A stretch of DNA of 64,000 bases, taken from positions 16,316 to 80,315 of the forward strand of contig CAKSVR010000005.1 of NCBI GenBank assembly GCA_934504345.1. Direction: 5' to 3'. Each line of letters begins with the position of its first letter. The stretch's first letter is position 1. The translations under genes and the position numbers were made by a program. Of the stretch, positions 16,230-25,348 are shown in pieces. The notes under the pieces are model-generated. The model was not told where the DNA came from. It did not search any database and saw only the letters and a program-made list of their open reading frames with translations. This DNA is from an uncultured Agathobaculum sp. (GTDB taxonomy: Bacteria > Bacillota > Clostridia > Oscillospirales > Butyricicoccaceae).

Positions 16230-17429
16230 TTACGCATTCTTGATGAACGCCTCGAGCCGGTCAAGACCCTTGTCGATCTCGGTCAGCGAGGTCGCATAGC
16301 TCCAGCGGACAAAGCCCGGAGCGGCGAACGCCGTACACGGTACGGTCGCGACGAGGCCCTTTTCGAGGAACAGCTGCGCGAAGTCCTCCGCGCTCTCGAT
16401 GACCTTGCCGTACATGGTCTTGCCGAGGAAGCCCGTCATGTTCATCATAACATAGAACGCGCCCTCCGGCTTGATGCAGGAAACGCCCTCGATCTTGTTC
16501 ATGCGCTCTACCAGATGGTCGCGGCGCTGCTCGAACGCCTGCTTCATCACCTGCATATCCTCCTGCGGGCCGGTCAGCGCGGTGATGGCCGCGTGCTGCG
16601 AAATGGTGCTCGGCGCGGAGGTCGAATGGCTCAGGTAGTTCGCCATCACCTTGGCGAGCTGCGGGTTGGAGGCGCTGTAACCGATACGCCAGCCGGTCAT
16701 CGCGTAGCTCTTGGATACGCCGTTTACCAGAATGGTGCGGTTCTTCACGTCCTCGCCCAGCGCAGCGAACGAAACGAACTCGTTGTTGTCGTATACGAGG
16801 TTGCAGTAGATCTCATCTGCGATAACGTAGATGTTGTGGCGGCAGCAGACCTCGGCAATGGCCTCCAGCTCGGCTCTGGTATATACCATGCCGGTCGGGT
16901 TGGAGGGAGAGTTCAGCATGAACACCTTGGTGTTCTCGGTGATGGCGGCATCGAGCTGTGCGGCGGTGATCTTAAAGTCCGCCTCCTCGGTAGCGGCTAC
17001 GATGACCGGAACTGCGCCCGCCTGCTTTACCATCTCGGAGTAGCTCACCCAGTACGGCGCGGCGATAACGACCTCATCGCCCGGGTTGCACAGCGTCATC
17101 AGCGCGATGTAGACCGAGTGCTTCGCACCGGAGGCAACGACGATCTGCGTCGGCTCGTAGTCCAGACCGCAGTCCTCCTTCAGACGGTAGCACGCTGCCT
17201 TTCGCAGATCCATTAGACCGGCCGCGGGCGTGTACTTGGTCTGGTTGTTCTCGATGGCCTCGATACCGGCCTGCTTGATGTGCTCCGGTGTCGGGAAATC
17301 CGGCTCACCGGCACCAAAGCCGACAACGTCCTTGCCCTCTGCCTTCATCTGCTTGAACAGCGAATCGATAGCGAGCGTCGTAGACGCCTGCACACCTGCT
17401 GCGATCTTGGAAATCGGCTTCAATGCCAT
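16230..17429 (-). CDS. Pyridoxal phosphate-dependent aminotransferase, aspartate aminotransferase type
   Basis: 399 residues from ATG 17429 (AGGGAG upstream); an in-frame upstream extension lacks a ribosome binding site. Class I fold: GAGEPDFPTP near the N-terminus, PSNPTGMVYT, DEIYCNLVYD, and the PLP lysine in NGVSKSYAMTGWRIGY. This is the AspB-like subgroup that transfers amino groups between aspartate and 2-oxoglutarate; related enzymes also act on aromatic or prephenate substrates, so specificity is inference. Strong promoter at 17484-17512. It ends in the repeat-rich gap. Confidence 0.92.
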   Translation of the reverse strand: MALKPISKIAAGVQASTTLAIDSLFKQMKAEGKDVVGFGAGEPDFPTPEHIKQAGIEAIENNQTKYTPAAGLMDLRKAACYRLKEDCGLDYEPTQIVVASGAKHSVYIALMTLCNPGDEVVIAAPYWVSYSEMVKQAGAVPVIVAATEEADFKITAAQLDAAITENTKVFMLNSPSNPTGMVYTRAELEAIAEVCCRHNIYVIADEIYCNLVYDNNEFVSFAALGEDVKNRTILVNGVSKSYAMTGWRIGYSASNPQLAKVMANYLSHSTSAPSTISQHAAITALTGPQEDMQVMKQAFEQRRDHLVERMNKIEGVSCIKPEGAFYVMMNMTGFLGKTMYGKVIESAEDFAQLFLEKGLVATVPCTAFAAPGFVRWSYATSLTEIDKGLDRLEAFIKNA

Positions 17430-17483
17430 GCTCAGCACTCCCTTGCATTCTCTCAAACTTCGATACGGTTTCTATGTGTTCTT

Positions 17484-17512
17484 ATTATATGCTTCTCGCC
17501 TTATTTTTGCAA
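17484..17512 (-). promoter_or_regulatory. Promoter of the aspartate-type aminotransferase
   Basis: Minus strand TTGCAA (17507-17512), 17 bases, perfect TATAAT (17484-17489). Confidence 0.7.
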
Positions 17513-17550
17513 GTCCTGACAGAACAAATTGCAAAATCGACACAATAAAA

Positions 17551-17574
17551 AAACCCGTCGATATTGACGGGTTT
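17551..17574 (-). terminator. Terminator of the superoperon after thiN
   Basis: AAACCCGTC / GACGGGTTT stem around GATATT with an A-run on the left (U-run in the leftward RNA), 12 bases after the thiN stop. Confidence 0.85.
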
Positions 17575-17586
17575 GGTGTGGAATTT

Positions 17587-18243
17587 TCACAAAGAACGGT
17601 CGCGCGAGAAGATAATCAGGGCCGTTCCCCTGTCGATCGTGACGGCAAAGCGGCTGTGCGGCGCGGCCTCGTTCGAGGTCGAGATCATGCCTGCGCGCGT
17701 GACCGTGCCGTTCGTTAATTCATATTTTGCATTCTCGATGGTCACGCCCTCGAGCACGGCATCCATCGGCACGACCGAAAAATAGGTAAATTCCTCCGGC
17801 ATGGTGAATTCCTGCCGGCCGCCCTGATGCAGCTCCACGCGGTTGTACGGGTCGAGGATGGTCAGGTGTCCGCCGAGCTGCCTGGCCTCCTCCATGAGAG
17901 AAAGGTTTGCCAGCATATGGTCGATGCGCCCGCCGGTCGCGCAGACGAGCGTAGCCTCGTGGCAGCCGCGGCGGAACACCTCTCTCAGGCAGCTCTGCGA
18001 GTCCGTGTCGTCCTTTTCGGGTTTGAGCAGGATCACATCGTCGCCCTCAACGTCCGTCATGGAGTCCCGGTCGGAGATCATAAAGTCCGGGTGCAGCCCG
18101 AGCGCCCGCGCGTGCCGCAGACCGCCGTCCGCACACGCGATGAGCGCATCCGGATGCGCGCGCAGGAACGCTTTGATGTATCCGTAGTCCGTTTCCGGCG
18201 CTGCCGCAAATATCAGCGCGTGCCGCCCTTGGTAAGTTCCCAT
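17587..18243 (-). CDS. thiN: Thiamine diphosphokinase
   Basis: 218 residues. Transfers diphosphate from ATP to thiamine to make the cofactor thiamine diphosphate. Seen: ACADGGLRHARALG, the substrate region SDRDSM (GDFDS in most relatives), KDDTDSQSCL, and GGRIDHMLANLSLM, all in family order. Overlaps the 3' end of rsgA by 31 bases, so it is translationally coupled; last gene of the superoperon. The rpe gene usually found between rsgA and thiN in Firmicutes is absent. Confidence 0.92.
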   Translation of the reverse strand: MGTYQGRHALIFAAAPETDYGYIKAFLRAHPDALIACADGGLRHARALGLHPDFMISDRDSMTDVEGDDVILLKPEKDDTDSQSCLREVFRRGCHEATLVCATGGRIDHMLANLSLMEEARQLGGHLTILDPYNRVELHQGGRQEFTMPEEFTYFSVVPMDAVLEGVTIENAKYELTNGTVTRAGMISTSNEAAPHSRFAVTIDRGTALIIFSRDRSL

Positions 18244-19112
18244 TCTTTCAGATCCTTTACACTTTCATACAGCTTGACATAGCTTTCGTGACGGGTTTTC
18301 GCGATCTCTCCCGCTTCGACCGCCGCGAGAACGGCGCAGCCCTTCTCCTTGACATGGGCGCAGCCGGTGAATTTACACTGACCGATGTACGGCTCGAACT
18401 CGGGGAATGCATACTGTAAATCCTCCGCCAGCACGAGGTCCATCTGCTCGGTTTCGAACGAGGAAAAGCCCGGCGTATCCGCAATGTAGCCGCCGCCCTC
18501 GATGGGATGCAGCTCGACATGGCGGGTGGTGTGCCTGCCGCGCCCGATCTTATCCGAAATGGCGCCGACCTCCGCGCCGAACGCGCTGTCCAGCCGGTTG
18601 AGCACGCTCGACTTGCCCACGCCGGAGTTGCCCGCGAACGCACTCACGCGGCCGCGGATGCGCTCGCGCAGCTCGTCGATGCCCGCGCCGGTGTGGGCGC
18701 TCACGCGCAGCACCTCGATGCCGCTCTTCCGGTAGGTTTCGAACAGCTCGTCGCCCGGATCGGCATCCGTTTTGTTGATAACGACCAGCGCGTCCATATT
18801 TTTGTGTACCGCGATGGCCGTCATCTTGTCGATGAGGAACGGGTCCGTCACCGGCGGCGCGGCGCTCGCCACTGCCACGACCAGATCGAGATTCGCCACC
18901 GCCGGGCGTATCAGGCTGTTTTTGCGCGGCGCGATGGTCTGGAGATACCCCGTGCCGTCCTCCGGCTGGAGCTCCAGCGTAACGCGGTCGCCCACGATGG
19001 GCTTGCCCACCGTTTTGCGGAACCGTCCGCGTGCCTTGCATTCGATCAGACCCTCGGCGGTATCCACATAGTAGAAACCGCCGATGCCTTTGAGAATGAT
19101 GCCTTCGAGCAA
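18213..19112 (-). CDS. rsgA: Ribosome small subunit-dependent GTPase A
   Basis: 299 residues, TTG start at 19112 with GGAGGAAG 5 bases upstream; no ATG is suitably placed. N-terminal OB fold, circularly permuted GTPase (NKTD before the P-loop, then GNSGVGKSS, DTPGFSS), and a C-terminal zinc site of the form CKFTGC..H..KGC. Checkpoint factor in 30S maturation. Follows prkC by 14 bases and precedes thiN, the usual Firmicute order. In relatives it is linked to PrkC phosphorylation. Confidence 0.95.
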   Translation of the reverse strand: MLEGIILKGIGGFYYVDTAEGLIECKARGRFRKTVGKPIVGDRVTLELQPEDGTGYLQTIAPRKNSLIRPAVANLDLVVAVASAAPPVTDPFLIDKMTAIAVHKNMDALVVINKTDADPGDELFETYRKSGIEVLRVSAHTGAGIDELRERIRGRVSAFAGNSGVGKSSVLNRLDSAFGAEVGAISDKIGRGRHTTRHVELHPIEGGGYIADTPGFSSFETEQMDLVLAEDLQYAFPEFEPYIGQCKFTGCAHVKEKGCAVLAAVEAGEIAKTRHESYVKLYESVKDLKEWELTKGGTR

Positions 19113-19126
19113 TCTATCTTCCTCCG

Positions 19127-21220
19127 TTAGTTGAATGTGTAGGTCTGCGAGTAGGACGAACCATCCACGCTGACCGTTACCTCATGCTCACCCGCCGAGC
19201 CCGTCACCGGAACAGCGATGCTGCCCTCGCTCGTGCTGCGGGTATCGTCATACTGGATGACACCGTCCACATAAACGACAACGTGCGCCACATCCGTGTT
19301 GTCCGGCAGAGCCACCGGAACGGTCGCGCTGCCGAGCGTCGGCGTATCGCCGGTATCATCGCCGTTATTGCCGTTATCTCCGTTGTTTCCGGTGTTGTTG
19401 CCGGTATTGCCGGTATTCTGGCCGTTATTGCCGCTGTCGCTCTTGCCCTTGGAGATCTGGATGTTGACTGTGGTGCCCTTTGCGACCTCCGCGCCCGCAT
19501 CCTGCGACTGCCATACGACCGAACCGGCCTCGGCGGTGCTCTCGACCTCGTTCACCGAGCCGATGGACAGACCCTTTTCGGTCAGGGCCTTTTCCGCCTC
19601 GTCCTTTGTCATGCCGAGCAGGCCGGGCACGGCGATCTTTTCGTCCTCCGGCTTTTTGCCCTTGCTGACGTAAACGGTCAGGGTCGAGCCGCGCTCGATC
19701 TCGGTGCCGGCCTCCGGGTCGGTGCGGATGACCTTGCCCTCCTCGACCTCGTCGCTGTACTCCTCCTCGAACTCGCACAGGATGTCATGCGCGGCGAGCG
19801 CCGTCTTGACGTAATCGATCGTCTTGTCCGAGAAATCGACCACCTTATAGGTGTCCTTGACGTTGTCGCCGCCCGCAGACACCGTTACCGTGATGACCGA
19901 GCCCTTGAGTATGGTCCTGCTGCCGTCCGAGAGCGGGTCCTGATCGATGATCTCGCCCTCCGGCCGGTCGGATTCCTCGCGTTTGGAGGCTTCCTTGATG
20001 GTGAAATTGTCGGTTATATCGGTATCCGCCATGACTTCGTCGATGGTGCGGCCGAGCAGGTCGGGCACGGGCAGCTTTTCGCCGTGGCTGCCGCCGGTGA
20101 ATATCAAAATGCCGACCACCAGCAGGCTGACAACGGCCACAACGGCCACAGCGATACCGGCCGCCATCGCGGGCTTTTCGGAGAGCTTCTCGAAAAAGCT
20201 CTGCGGCTCAGGCTCGCGTTCGCGGTAGGTGGTCCTGGTGCGCGGGCGCGGCGCAGCAGCCGGAGCAGCCTCGCCGGTGCTGACCGGCTCACTCTCCACG
20301 CTGGCGCGGCGGGCGGCGCGCTGGATGTCCGCGCCGATGATCTGGGTTTCCCCCGAGTTGTCCTCGCTTGCCACATAATGAAAACGGGTTTCCGGGTCGT
20401 TCCGCACGCGCTCCATGTCCTCGTACATCTGCTCGGCGGATTCGTACCGGCGGCTGATGTTCGCGCTCATGGCGTGCATGACAATGTCGTCCAGTCCCTG
20501 CGGGATGCCGGGCATCAGGCTGCTCGGCACGGGCGGCACCTCGTTGATGTGCTGCATGACGACCTGCAAAGCGGTTTCGCCCTCGAACGGCAGTCTGCCG
20601 GTCAGCATCTCGTACAGCATCACGCCGAGCGAGTACAGGTCGGTGCGGTAGTCGATCTTGCTGCCCTTGGCCTGCTCGGGCGAGATATAGTGCACCGAGC
20701 CGATGGCCTCCTGCACCACGCGGGTTTCCTGCGCGGCGGCGAACGAGGCAATGCCGAAATCGGTCAGCTTGGCCGTGCCGTCCCGCAGGATGATGACGTT
20801 CTGCGGCTTGATGTCCTGATGGATGATGCCGCGCGAGTGGGCGTGCATCAGGGCGCGGCTCACCTGCTCCGCGAAGAATACGGCCTCCTGCCACGACAGA
20901 TGGCCCTTTTTCTGGAGATAATGCTTGAGCGTGATGCCCTCGATGAGCTCCATGACGATATAATCCGTGCCGTCCTCACTGCCGACATCGAACACCGAAA
21001 CGATGTTGTTGTGGCTCAGCTTGGCAACGGCGCGGGACTCGATGGAGAAGCGTTTGCGAATATCCGGGTCCGCCGCGTATTCTTTTTTGAGAATCTTGAG
21101 GGCCACATCGCGCCCGAGGATGGTATCGCGTGCGCGGTAGACCACCGCCATACCGCCGACGCCCACCACCTCGATGATCTGATAGCGGCCGCCGATCAAT
21201 TTGCCGATAAACTTATCCAT
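19127..21220 (-). CDS. prkC: PASTA-domain Ser/Thr protein kinase, PrkC/Stk1 type, with HQD catalytic loop
   Basis: 697 residues. Cytoplasmic kinase domain (about 12-275) with glycine loop VGVGGMAVV, Lys42, DFG at 154-156 and GSVHYISPEQ; juxtamembrane linker; one TM segment near 351-375; three extracellular PASTA repeats that bind muropeptides; an Asn/Gly/Asp repeat linker; and a final ~65-residue beta-rich domain. The catalytic loop reads HQDIKPQN (134-141) instead of HRDIKPQN, so the Arg that contacts a phosphorylated activation loop is Gln. Follows its phosphatase gene stp by 6 bases. Confidence 0.94.
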   Translation of the reverse strand: MDKFIGKLIGGRYQIIEVVGVGGMAVVYRARDTILGRDVALKILKKEYAADPDIRKRFSIESRAVAKLSHNNIVSVFDVGSEDGTDYIVMELIEGITLKHYLQKKGHLSWQEAVFFAEQVSRALMHAHSRGIIHQDIKPQNVIILRDGTAKLTDFGIASFAAAQETRVVQEAIGSVHYISPEQAKGSKIDYRTDLYSLGVMLYEMLTGRLPFEGETALQVVMQHINEVPPVPSSLMPGIPQGLDDIVMHAMSANISRRYESAEQMYEDMERVRNDPETRFHYVASEDNSGETQIIGADIQRAARRASVESEPVSTGEAAPAAAPRPRTRTTYREREPEPQSFFEKLSEKPAMAAGIAVAVVAVVSLLVVGILIFTGGSHGEKLPVPDLLGRTIDEVMADTDITDNFTIKEASKREESDRPEGEIIDQDPLSDGSRTILKGSVITVTVSAGGDNVKDTYKVVDFSDKTIDYVKTALAAHDILCEFEEEYSDEVEEGKVIRTDPEAGTEIERGSTLTVYVSKGKKPEDEKIAVPGLLGMTKDEAEKALTEKGLSIGSVNEVESTAEAGSVVWQSQDAGAEVAKGTTVNIQISKGKSDSGNNGQNTGNTGNNTGNNGDNGNNGDDTGDTPTLGSATVPVALPDNTDVAHVVVYVDGVIQYDDTRSTSEGSIAVPVTGSAGEHEVTVSVDGSSYSQTYTFN

Positions 21221-21226
21221 CTGCGG

Positions 21227-21979
21227 TCAAGCCTCCTGTCTTATGCCGCGGGTGAACAATGCTGCCGTGATGTTGTCGCGGCCGCCGCCGTCCAGCGCCA
21301 GCCGGAGCAGCGCATCGCCTGCCAGCTCGAGCGACCGGGCGCTCTTCAGCACCTCCGCGATCTGGCTGTCCTCGGCCATGCCGGTCAGGCCGTCCGTACA
21401 CAGCAGCAGGATGTCGCTGTCCGCCAGCTGCACCTCGAACAGGTCGCCCTCGACCATCGGCTCCACGCCGACTGCGCGGGTGATGAGGTTTTTCTGGGGA
21501 TGCGTGCGGGCCGCCTCCTCGGTGATGCGGCCGCGGCGGCGCATCTCCTCCACATAGGAGTGGTCGAGCGAGATCTGGCGCAGCTCCTCCTCGTGATAGA
21601 GATATGCGCGGCTGTCGCCCACATTGAGGATGGTGGCGCGGTCGCCCTGCACGAGCGCGGCGACCAGCGTCGTGCCCATGCCGCGGAATTCCGGCTGACG
21701 GCCTGCCAGCGTGAACACGGTTTCGTTGGCGTGGTCCAGCGCCCGCGTGAGCAGCTCATGCCGGGTCTTTTCGTCCAGCGTACCGGAGAGTGCATCGCCC
21801 GCGAACTCGATAAAGCTCTGCGCGGCGAAGCGGCTGGCTACGTTGCCCGCATTCGCGCCGCCCATGCCGTCGCACACGACGACGAGCGCGGTGTCGTTGT
21901 CCTCCCGCGCCTCGATCTGAAAAATATCCTGATTGGTCGGGCGCACCCGTCCCTTATCGGTCAAGCCGAAATATTCCAT
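21227..21979 (-). CDS. stp: PP2C-type Ser/Thr phosphatase, Stp1/IreP family
   Basis: 250 residues. Metal-binding motifs of PPM phosphatases in order: RPTNQDIF, VCDGMGGANAGNVAS, GDSRAYLY, DHSY, LCTDGLTG and GGRDNITA near the C-terminus. Dephosphorylates the kinase and its targets. The gene is directly upstream of prkC in a standard pair, and the kinase ribosome binding site (CAGGAGG) overlaps the stp 3' end. Confidence 0.95.
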   Translation of the reverse strand: MEYFGLTDKGRVRPTNQDIFQIEAREDNDTALVVVCDGMGGANAGNVASRFAAQSFIEFAGDALSGTLDEKTRHELLTRALDHANETVFTLAGRQPEFRGMGTTLVAALVQGDRATILNVGDSRAYLYHEEELRQISLDHSYVEEMRRRGRITEEAARTHPQKNLITRAVGVEPMVEGDLFEVQLADSDILLLCTDGLTGMAEDSQIAEVLKSARSLELAGDALLRLALDGGGRDNITAALFTRGIRQEA

Positions 21980-22033
21980 ATCACAACCTCCTTCGATCGT
22001 GAAACCGCAATTTTCCCCTTTTTTTCGTTGATA

Positions 22034-23068
22034 TTATGCTTTGCGCTCCTTGAGCTCGCGCTGCCGGAGCTGGCCGCACGCCGCATCGATGTCCGGGCCG
22101 AGCCTGCGCCGCACGGTGGCCGTCACGCCGCGTTTTTCCAGCGCCTGCTGGAATTTGCGGACGGTTTCCGGCTTCGAGGGCTTCAGCGGGCTCTCCGCCA
22201 CCTCGTTGAGCGGGATGAGATTCACATGAGCCGGACGGCCTTTGAGCAGCTTCGCCAGAAGGTCAGCCTGCCACGGGCGGTCGGTCTTGTCGCGCGCCAT
22301 CATGTACTCGTAGGAGATGCGCCGTCCGGTGGTGTCAAAGTAGTACCGGCAGGCTTTCATCAGCCGCTCAATCGGGTACGCATCGTTCACCGGCATGATG
22401 GACGAGCGCGTTTCGTCATCGGGCGCGTGCAGCGACACGGACAGCGTGATCTGTAGCTTTTCCCGTGCCAGCATCTCTATTCTATCAGCAATTCCGCTGG
22501 TTGACAAGGAGATATGGCGCTGGCCGATGTTGATGCCCTCCGGGCAGCTTACCAGATGCAGGAATTTCAGCACGTTGTCGTAGTTGTCGAGCGGTTCGCC
22601 CGTGCCCATCAGCACGATGTTGGAAACCTTTTCGCCGCTGTCCTTCTGCATGAACAGGATCTCGTCCAGAATCTCACCGGCGGACAGGCTGCGCTTGCGG
22701 CCGTTGAGTCCCGAGGCGCAGAACTTGCAGCCCATGCGGCAGCCGACCTGCGTCGAAACGCAGACCGACACGCCGTGCTCGTAGTGCATGAGGACGGACT
22801 CCACGCAGTCGCCGTCGCGCAGCCGCCACAGGTATTTCACCGTGCCATCGACCTTGCTCACCTGCTTGCGGGCCACCTCGGGCACAGTCAGCAGGAAGTT
22901 TTCGGCCAGCCGTGCGCGTAAATCCTTGGACAGGTTGGACATCTCTTCAAAGGACTCCACACCCTCGTGAAGCCATTTGAAGATCTGTCCCGCGCGGAAC
23001 GGCTTTTCGCCCATCTCTTTCAGGGCAGCCTTTAATTCTTCTATTGTAAGGGATTTGATCTCGACCAT
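22034..23068 (-). CDS. rlmN: Dual-specificity 23S rRNA A2503 / tRNA A37 C2-methyltransferase
   Basis: 344 residues from ATG 23068, selected by AAGGAG 6 bases upstream (an in-frame codon 8 residues earlier has no such site). Radical SAM enzyme: CxxxCxxC cluster motif in GCRMGCKFCAS, MGTGEPLDNYDNV, and SLHAPDDETR; the second catalytic Cys near the C-terminus is in DIDAACGQLRQRE. Methylates C2 of A2503 in the peptidyl transferase centre. Downstream of rsmB after 134 bases carrying GTAGGG element copy C. Confidence 0.95.
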   Translation of the reverse strand: MVEIKSLTIEELKAALKEMGEKPFRAGQIFKWLHEGVESFEEMSNLSKDLRARLAENFLLTVPEVARKQVSKVDGTVKYLWRLRDGDCVESVLMHYEHGVSVCVSTQVGCRMGCKFCASGLNGRKRSLSAGEILDEILFMQKDSGEKVSNIVLMGTGEPLDNYDNVLKFLHLVSCPEGINIGQRHISLSTSGIADRIEMLAREKLQITLSVSLHAPDDETRSSIMPVNDAYPIERLMKACRYYFDTTGRRISYEYMMARDKTDRPWQADLLAKLLKGRPAHVNLIPLNEVAESPLKPSKPETVRKFQQALEKRGVTATVRRRLGPDIDAACGQLRQRELKERKA

Positions 23069-23109
23069 CTGTTTCTCCTTCAAATCGTTCAAATCGACTT
23101 TAATCTATT

Positions 23110-23194
23110 CCGTAGGGCGGGCTGCCCTCAGCCCGCCGCTTGTGACAATGTGCTCCGACTTACAACGGCGGGGTGAGGGCACCCCGCCCTACGG
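23110..23194. repeat. GTAGGG double-hairpin element, copy C
   Basis: 85 bp between rlmN and rsmB. Left stem GGCTG/CAGCC, right stem GGGTG/CACCC, spacer with TGTGACAATGTGC as in copy A. Confidence 0.85.
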
Positions 23195-23202
23195 TTCTGG
23201 TA

Positions 23203-24549
23203 TCACTTACGCACCATCTTCGCGATAAAGAACCCATCCGTATCGTGTACGGGCGGCAGCAGCGTCACCATGCCGTCCTCCCGCTCTCCGCAGACCGGAT
23301 GTGCCCACGAAACGGCCTCAAAATCGCTGTTTTCCGCCAGAAATGCGCGGACAACGTCCTCGTTCTCCCGCTGCAAGATCGTGCAGGTCGAGTATACGAG
23401 CGTGCCGCCTTTTTTGACGTACTGTGCACAGTTTGCAAGGATTTTCGCCTGAATCTCCGGCAGTCCGGCGATCTCATCCGGATTTTTGAACCGGATTTCG
23501 GGCTTCTTGCGGATAATGCCCAGTCCCGAGCAGGGTACGTCGCAGAGCACAACGTCCGCGCTGTCCTTCCATTCCTCGCGGCAGACCGAGGCATCCTGCA
23601 ATTCGGTGCGGATGTTCGGCAGGCCGAGCCGCGATGCGCCCTCGCGGATGCGGCGCAGCTTGTGCTCGTAGATGTCGCACGAGGCAACGCTGCCCTTGCC
23701 CTGCATCTTCTCCGCCATGGCGAAGCTCTTGCCGCCGGGCGCGGCGCAGCAGTCGAGCACGGTGTCGCCCGGTTTCGGGTCAGCGACCGCCGCCGCGAGT
23801 GCGCTCGCCGCATCCTGCACGGTCACACGGCCCTCCGCGAACGCCGGGAGCGCCGCCGCATCTCCGCCGCCGCAAAGGAGTATCTCGGGGAACGCCGCGT
23901 GCGGCGTGACGGTCAGACCTGCCGCTTCGAGCTCGGCCTGTGCCTCTGCGGGCGTACACTTCATCGTGTTCACGCGCACCGAAATCGGCGCGTCCGCGTT
24001 ATCCGCCTGACAGATTTTCTGCGTCAGCTTCTGCCCGTACTGCGCGGACAGCAGCCGCACGAGCCACTCCGGATGGCTGTATTGCAGCGCGTAGTAGCTT
24101 TCCTTGTCCGGACAGTTCAGGCGCGGCAAAGTGCCGTTCTGCGCCGCATTTGCGGCATTTCTCAGCACTGCATTGGCAAAAGCGACCGTGCGGTCATTTG
24201 CGTGCGCGTAGTGCTTGACCAGCGCGACCGTTTCCGCGACAGCGGCGTGCGCCGGTATCTTGTCCATCAGGATGAGCTGGTAAAGGCCCATCCGCAGACA
24301 CGCCAGCACGCGCGGCGCGATCTTCTTGAGCCGCACGCTCGAGAAGTGCCGCAGATACCAGTCGAGCAGCATTTCGTTCTGCACCGTGCCGTAGGTCAGG
24401 CGCGAGGCCAGCGCCGCATCGCGGCTGTCCAGTCCCGCGCGGGCGAGGTAGTGGTGCAGTGCGCCGTCCGACCATGCGGCCTCCTCGGCCATCGAGAACA
24501 GCGAGAACGCCGCGACCTCACGCGGAGTTTTGGGTCGTTTATCGATCAT
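23203..24549 (-). CDS. rsmB: 16S rRNA (cytosine-967-C5)-methyltransferase
   Basis: 448 residues from ATG 24549; GGAGG lies 11 bases upstream and the earlier TTG would sit inside that site. N-terminal NusB-like RNA-binding domain (about 1-150), then a SAM-dependent Rossmann domain with DCCAAPGGKS, the CDVPCSGLG catalytic motif IV and YSTCTIL motif VI holding the two conserved cysteines. Overlaps the 3' end of the zinc peptidase gene by 11 bases, so it is translationally coupled to it. Confidence 0.95.
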   Translation of the reverse strand: MIDKRPKTPREVAAFSLFSMAEEAAWSDGALHHYLARAGLDSRDAALASRLTYGTVQNEMLLDWYLRHFSSVRLKKIAPRVLACLRMGLYQLILMDKIPAHAAVAETVALVKHYAHANDRTVAFANAVLRNAANAAQNGTLPRLNCPDKESYYALQYSHPEWLVRLLSAQYGQKLTQKICQADNADAPISVRVNTMKCTPAEAQAELEAAGLTVTPHAAFPEILLCGGGDAAALPAFAEGRVTVQDAASALAAAVADPKPGDTVLDCCAAPGGKSFAMAEKMQGKGSVASCDIYEHKLRRIREGASRLGLPNIRTELQDASVCREEWKDSADVVLCDVPCSGLGIIRKKPEIRFKNPDEIAGLPEIQAKILANCAQYVKKGGTLVYSTCTILQRENEDVVRAFLAENSDFEAVSWAHPVCGEREDGMVTLLPPVHDTDGFFIAKMVRK

Positions 24550-25249
24550 TGCGGTTTCGTCCTCCAAAAATCACCAGCAGACGGAGCAGCTGCGCCAGCG
24601 ACACCGCAAGCGCGGCAACGTAGGTCAGCGCAGCGGCGGTGAGCGTTTTTTTCGCCATCGGATACTCGTCGGCAGTCAGCAGCCCGTTCTGCTGGATGGT
24701 CTGCAGCGCACGGCGCGAGGCATCCAGCTCCACCGGCAGGGTGACGAGCTGGAACACGGTGGACAGCGCGAACGCGGCAATGCCCACATAGATGAGCGCG
24801 CCGAAATTCAGCACCAGACCCAGCAGGATGAGCGGAAAAGCGGCGGTCGCGCCCGCCTGTGTCAGCGGGATGATGGCCGCGCGCAGCTTGATGGGCGAGT
24901 AGCCCACGGCGTACTGCACGGCATGGCCGGCCTCGTGCGCGGCAACGCCCACCGAAGCGACCGAGGTCGAGCTGTACACCGAGCTCGACAGGCGTATCAC
25001 GTTGGTGCGCGGGTCGTAGTGGTCGGTCAGCTTGCCGGAAACGTACTCGATGCCCACATTCGTCACGCCGTTGGCGCGCAGAACGGCCTCTGCCGCCTGT
25101 GCGCCGGTCAGTCCGCGCAGATTGTGCACCTTGGAGTACCGGCTGAACGTGCTGTTTACCCGGCTCTGCGCCCAGAGCGCGAACAGAACGCACGGCAAAA
25201 CCAGCACGATATAGGTCATGTCAATTCCGTAATAACCATAGTAAGGCAT
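24539..25249 (-). CDS. Membrane zinc metallopeptidase, YugP family
   Basis: 236 residues. N-terminal membrane anchor (about 11-27), HEAGH zinc motif at 105-109 (VAAHEAGHAVQYA), then three hydrophobic segments (about 123-170 and 205-228). PF04298-type proteins are widespread in Firmicutes between fmt and rsmB; their substrates are unknown. Upstream are purine-heptad repeats that separate it from fmt. Identification of the family is firm, function is not. Confidence 0.92.
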   Translation of the reverse strand: MPYYGYYGIDMTYIVLVLPCVLFALWAQSRVNSTFSRYSKVHNLRGLTGAQAAEAVLRANGVTNVGIEYVSGKLTDHYDPRTNVIRLSSSVYSSTSVASVGVAAHEAGHAVQYAVGYSPIKLRAAIIPLTQAGATAAFPLILLGLVLNFGALIYVGIAAFALSTVFQLVTLPVELDASRRALQTIQQNGLLTADEYPMAKKTLTAAALTYVAALAVSLAQLLRLLVIFGGRNRNDR

Positions 25250-25265
25250 TGAAAAACCTCCAATT

Positions 25266-25345
25266 CAGAGTGGAGAGTGTAGATTGGAGAGTGTAGAGTG
25301 AAGATTCCGTTCTCTCCACTCTTCACTCCACACGCTTCACTCTCT
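25266..25345. repeat. GAGTGRA heptad inverted repeat between fmt and the zinc peptidase gene
   Basis: GAGTGGAGAGTGTAGATTGG on one side and CTCTCCACTCTTCACTCC on the other form a long imperfect hairpin; the right arm touches the fmt stop codon (TAATAAAGAGAGTG on the minus strand). Confidence 0.7.
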
Positions 25346-25348
25346 TTA

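Noticed and set aside
15349..16243. Several 70-100 codon frames in the gap between purB and the aminotransferase
   Set aside because: They lie within the palindrome-mosaic repeats, lack ribosome binding sites and change frame between copies, so they are not considered genes.
19184..22456. 1090-codon open frame on the plus strand opposite prkC/stp/rlmN
   Set aside because: It is antisense to three well-recognised genes, has no ribosome binding site and its product looks like low-information Arg/Ala/His-rich sequence; in GC-rich DNA stop codons are rare on the opposite strand.
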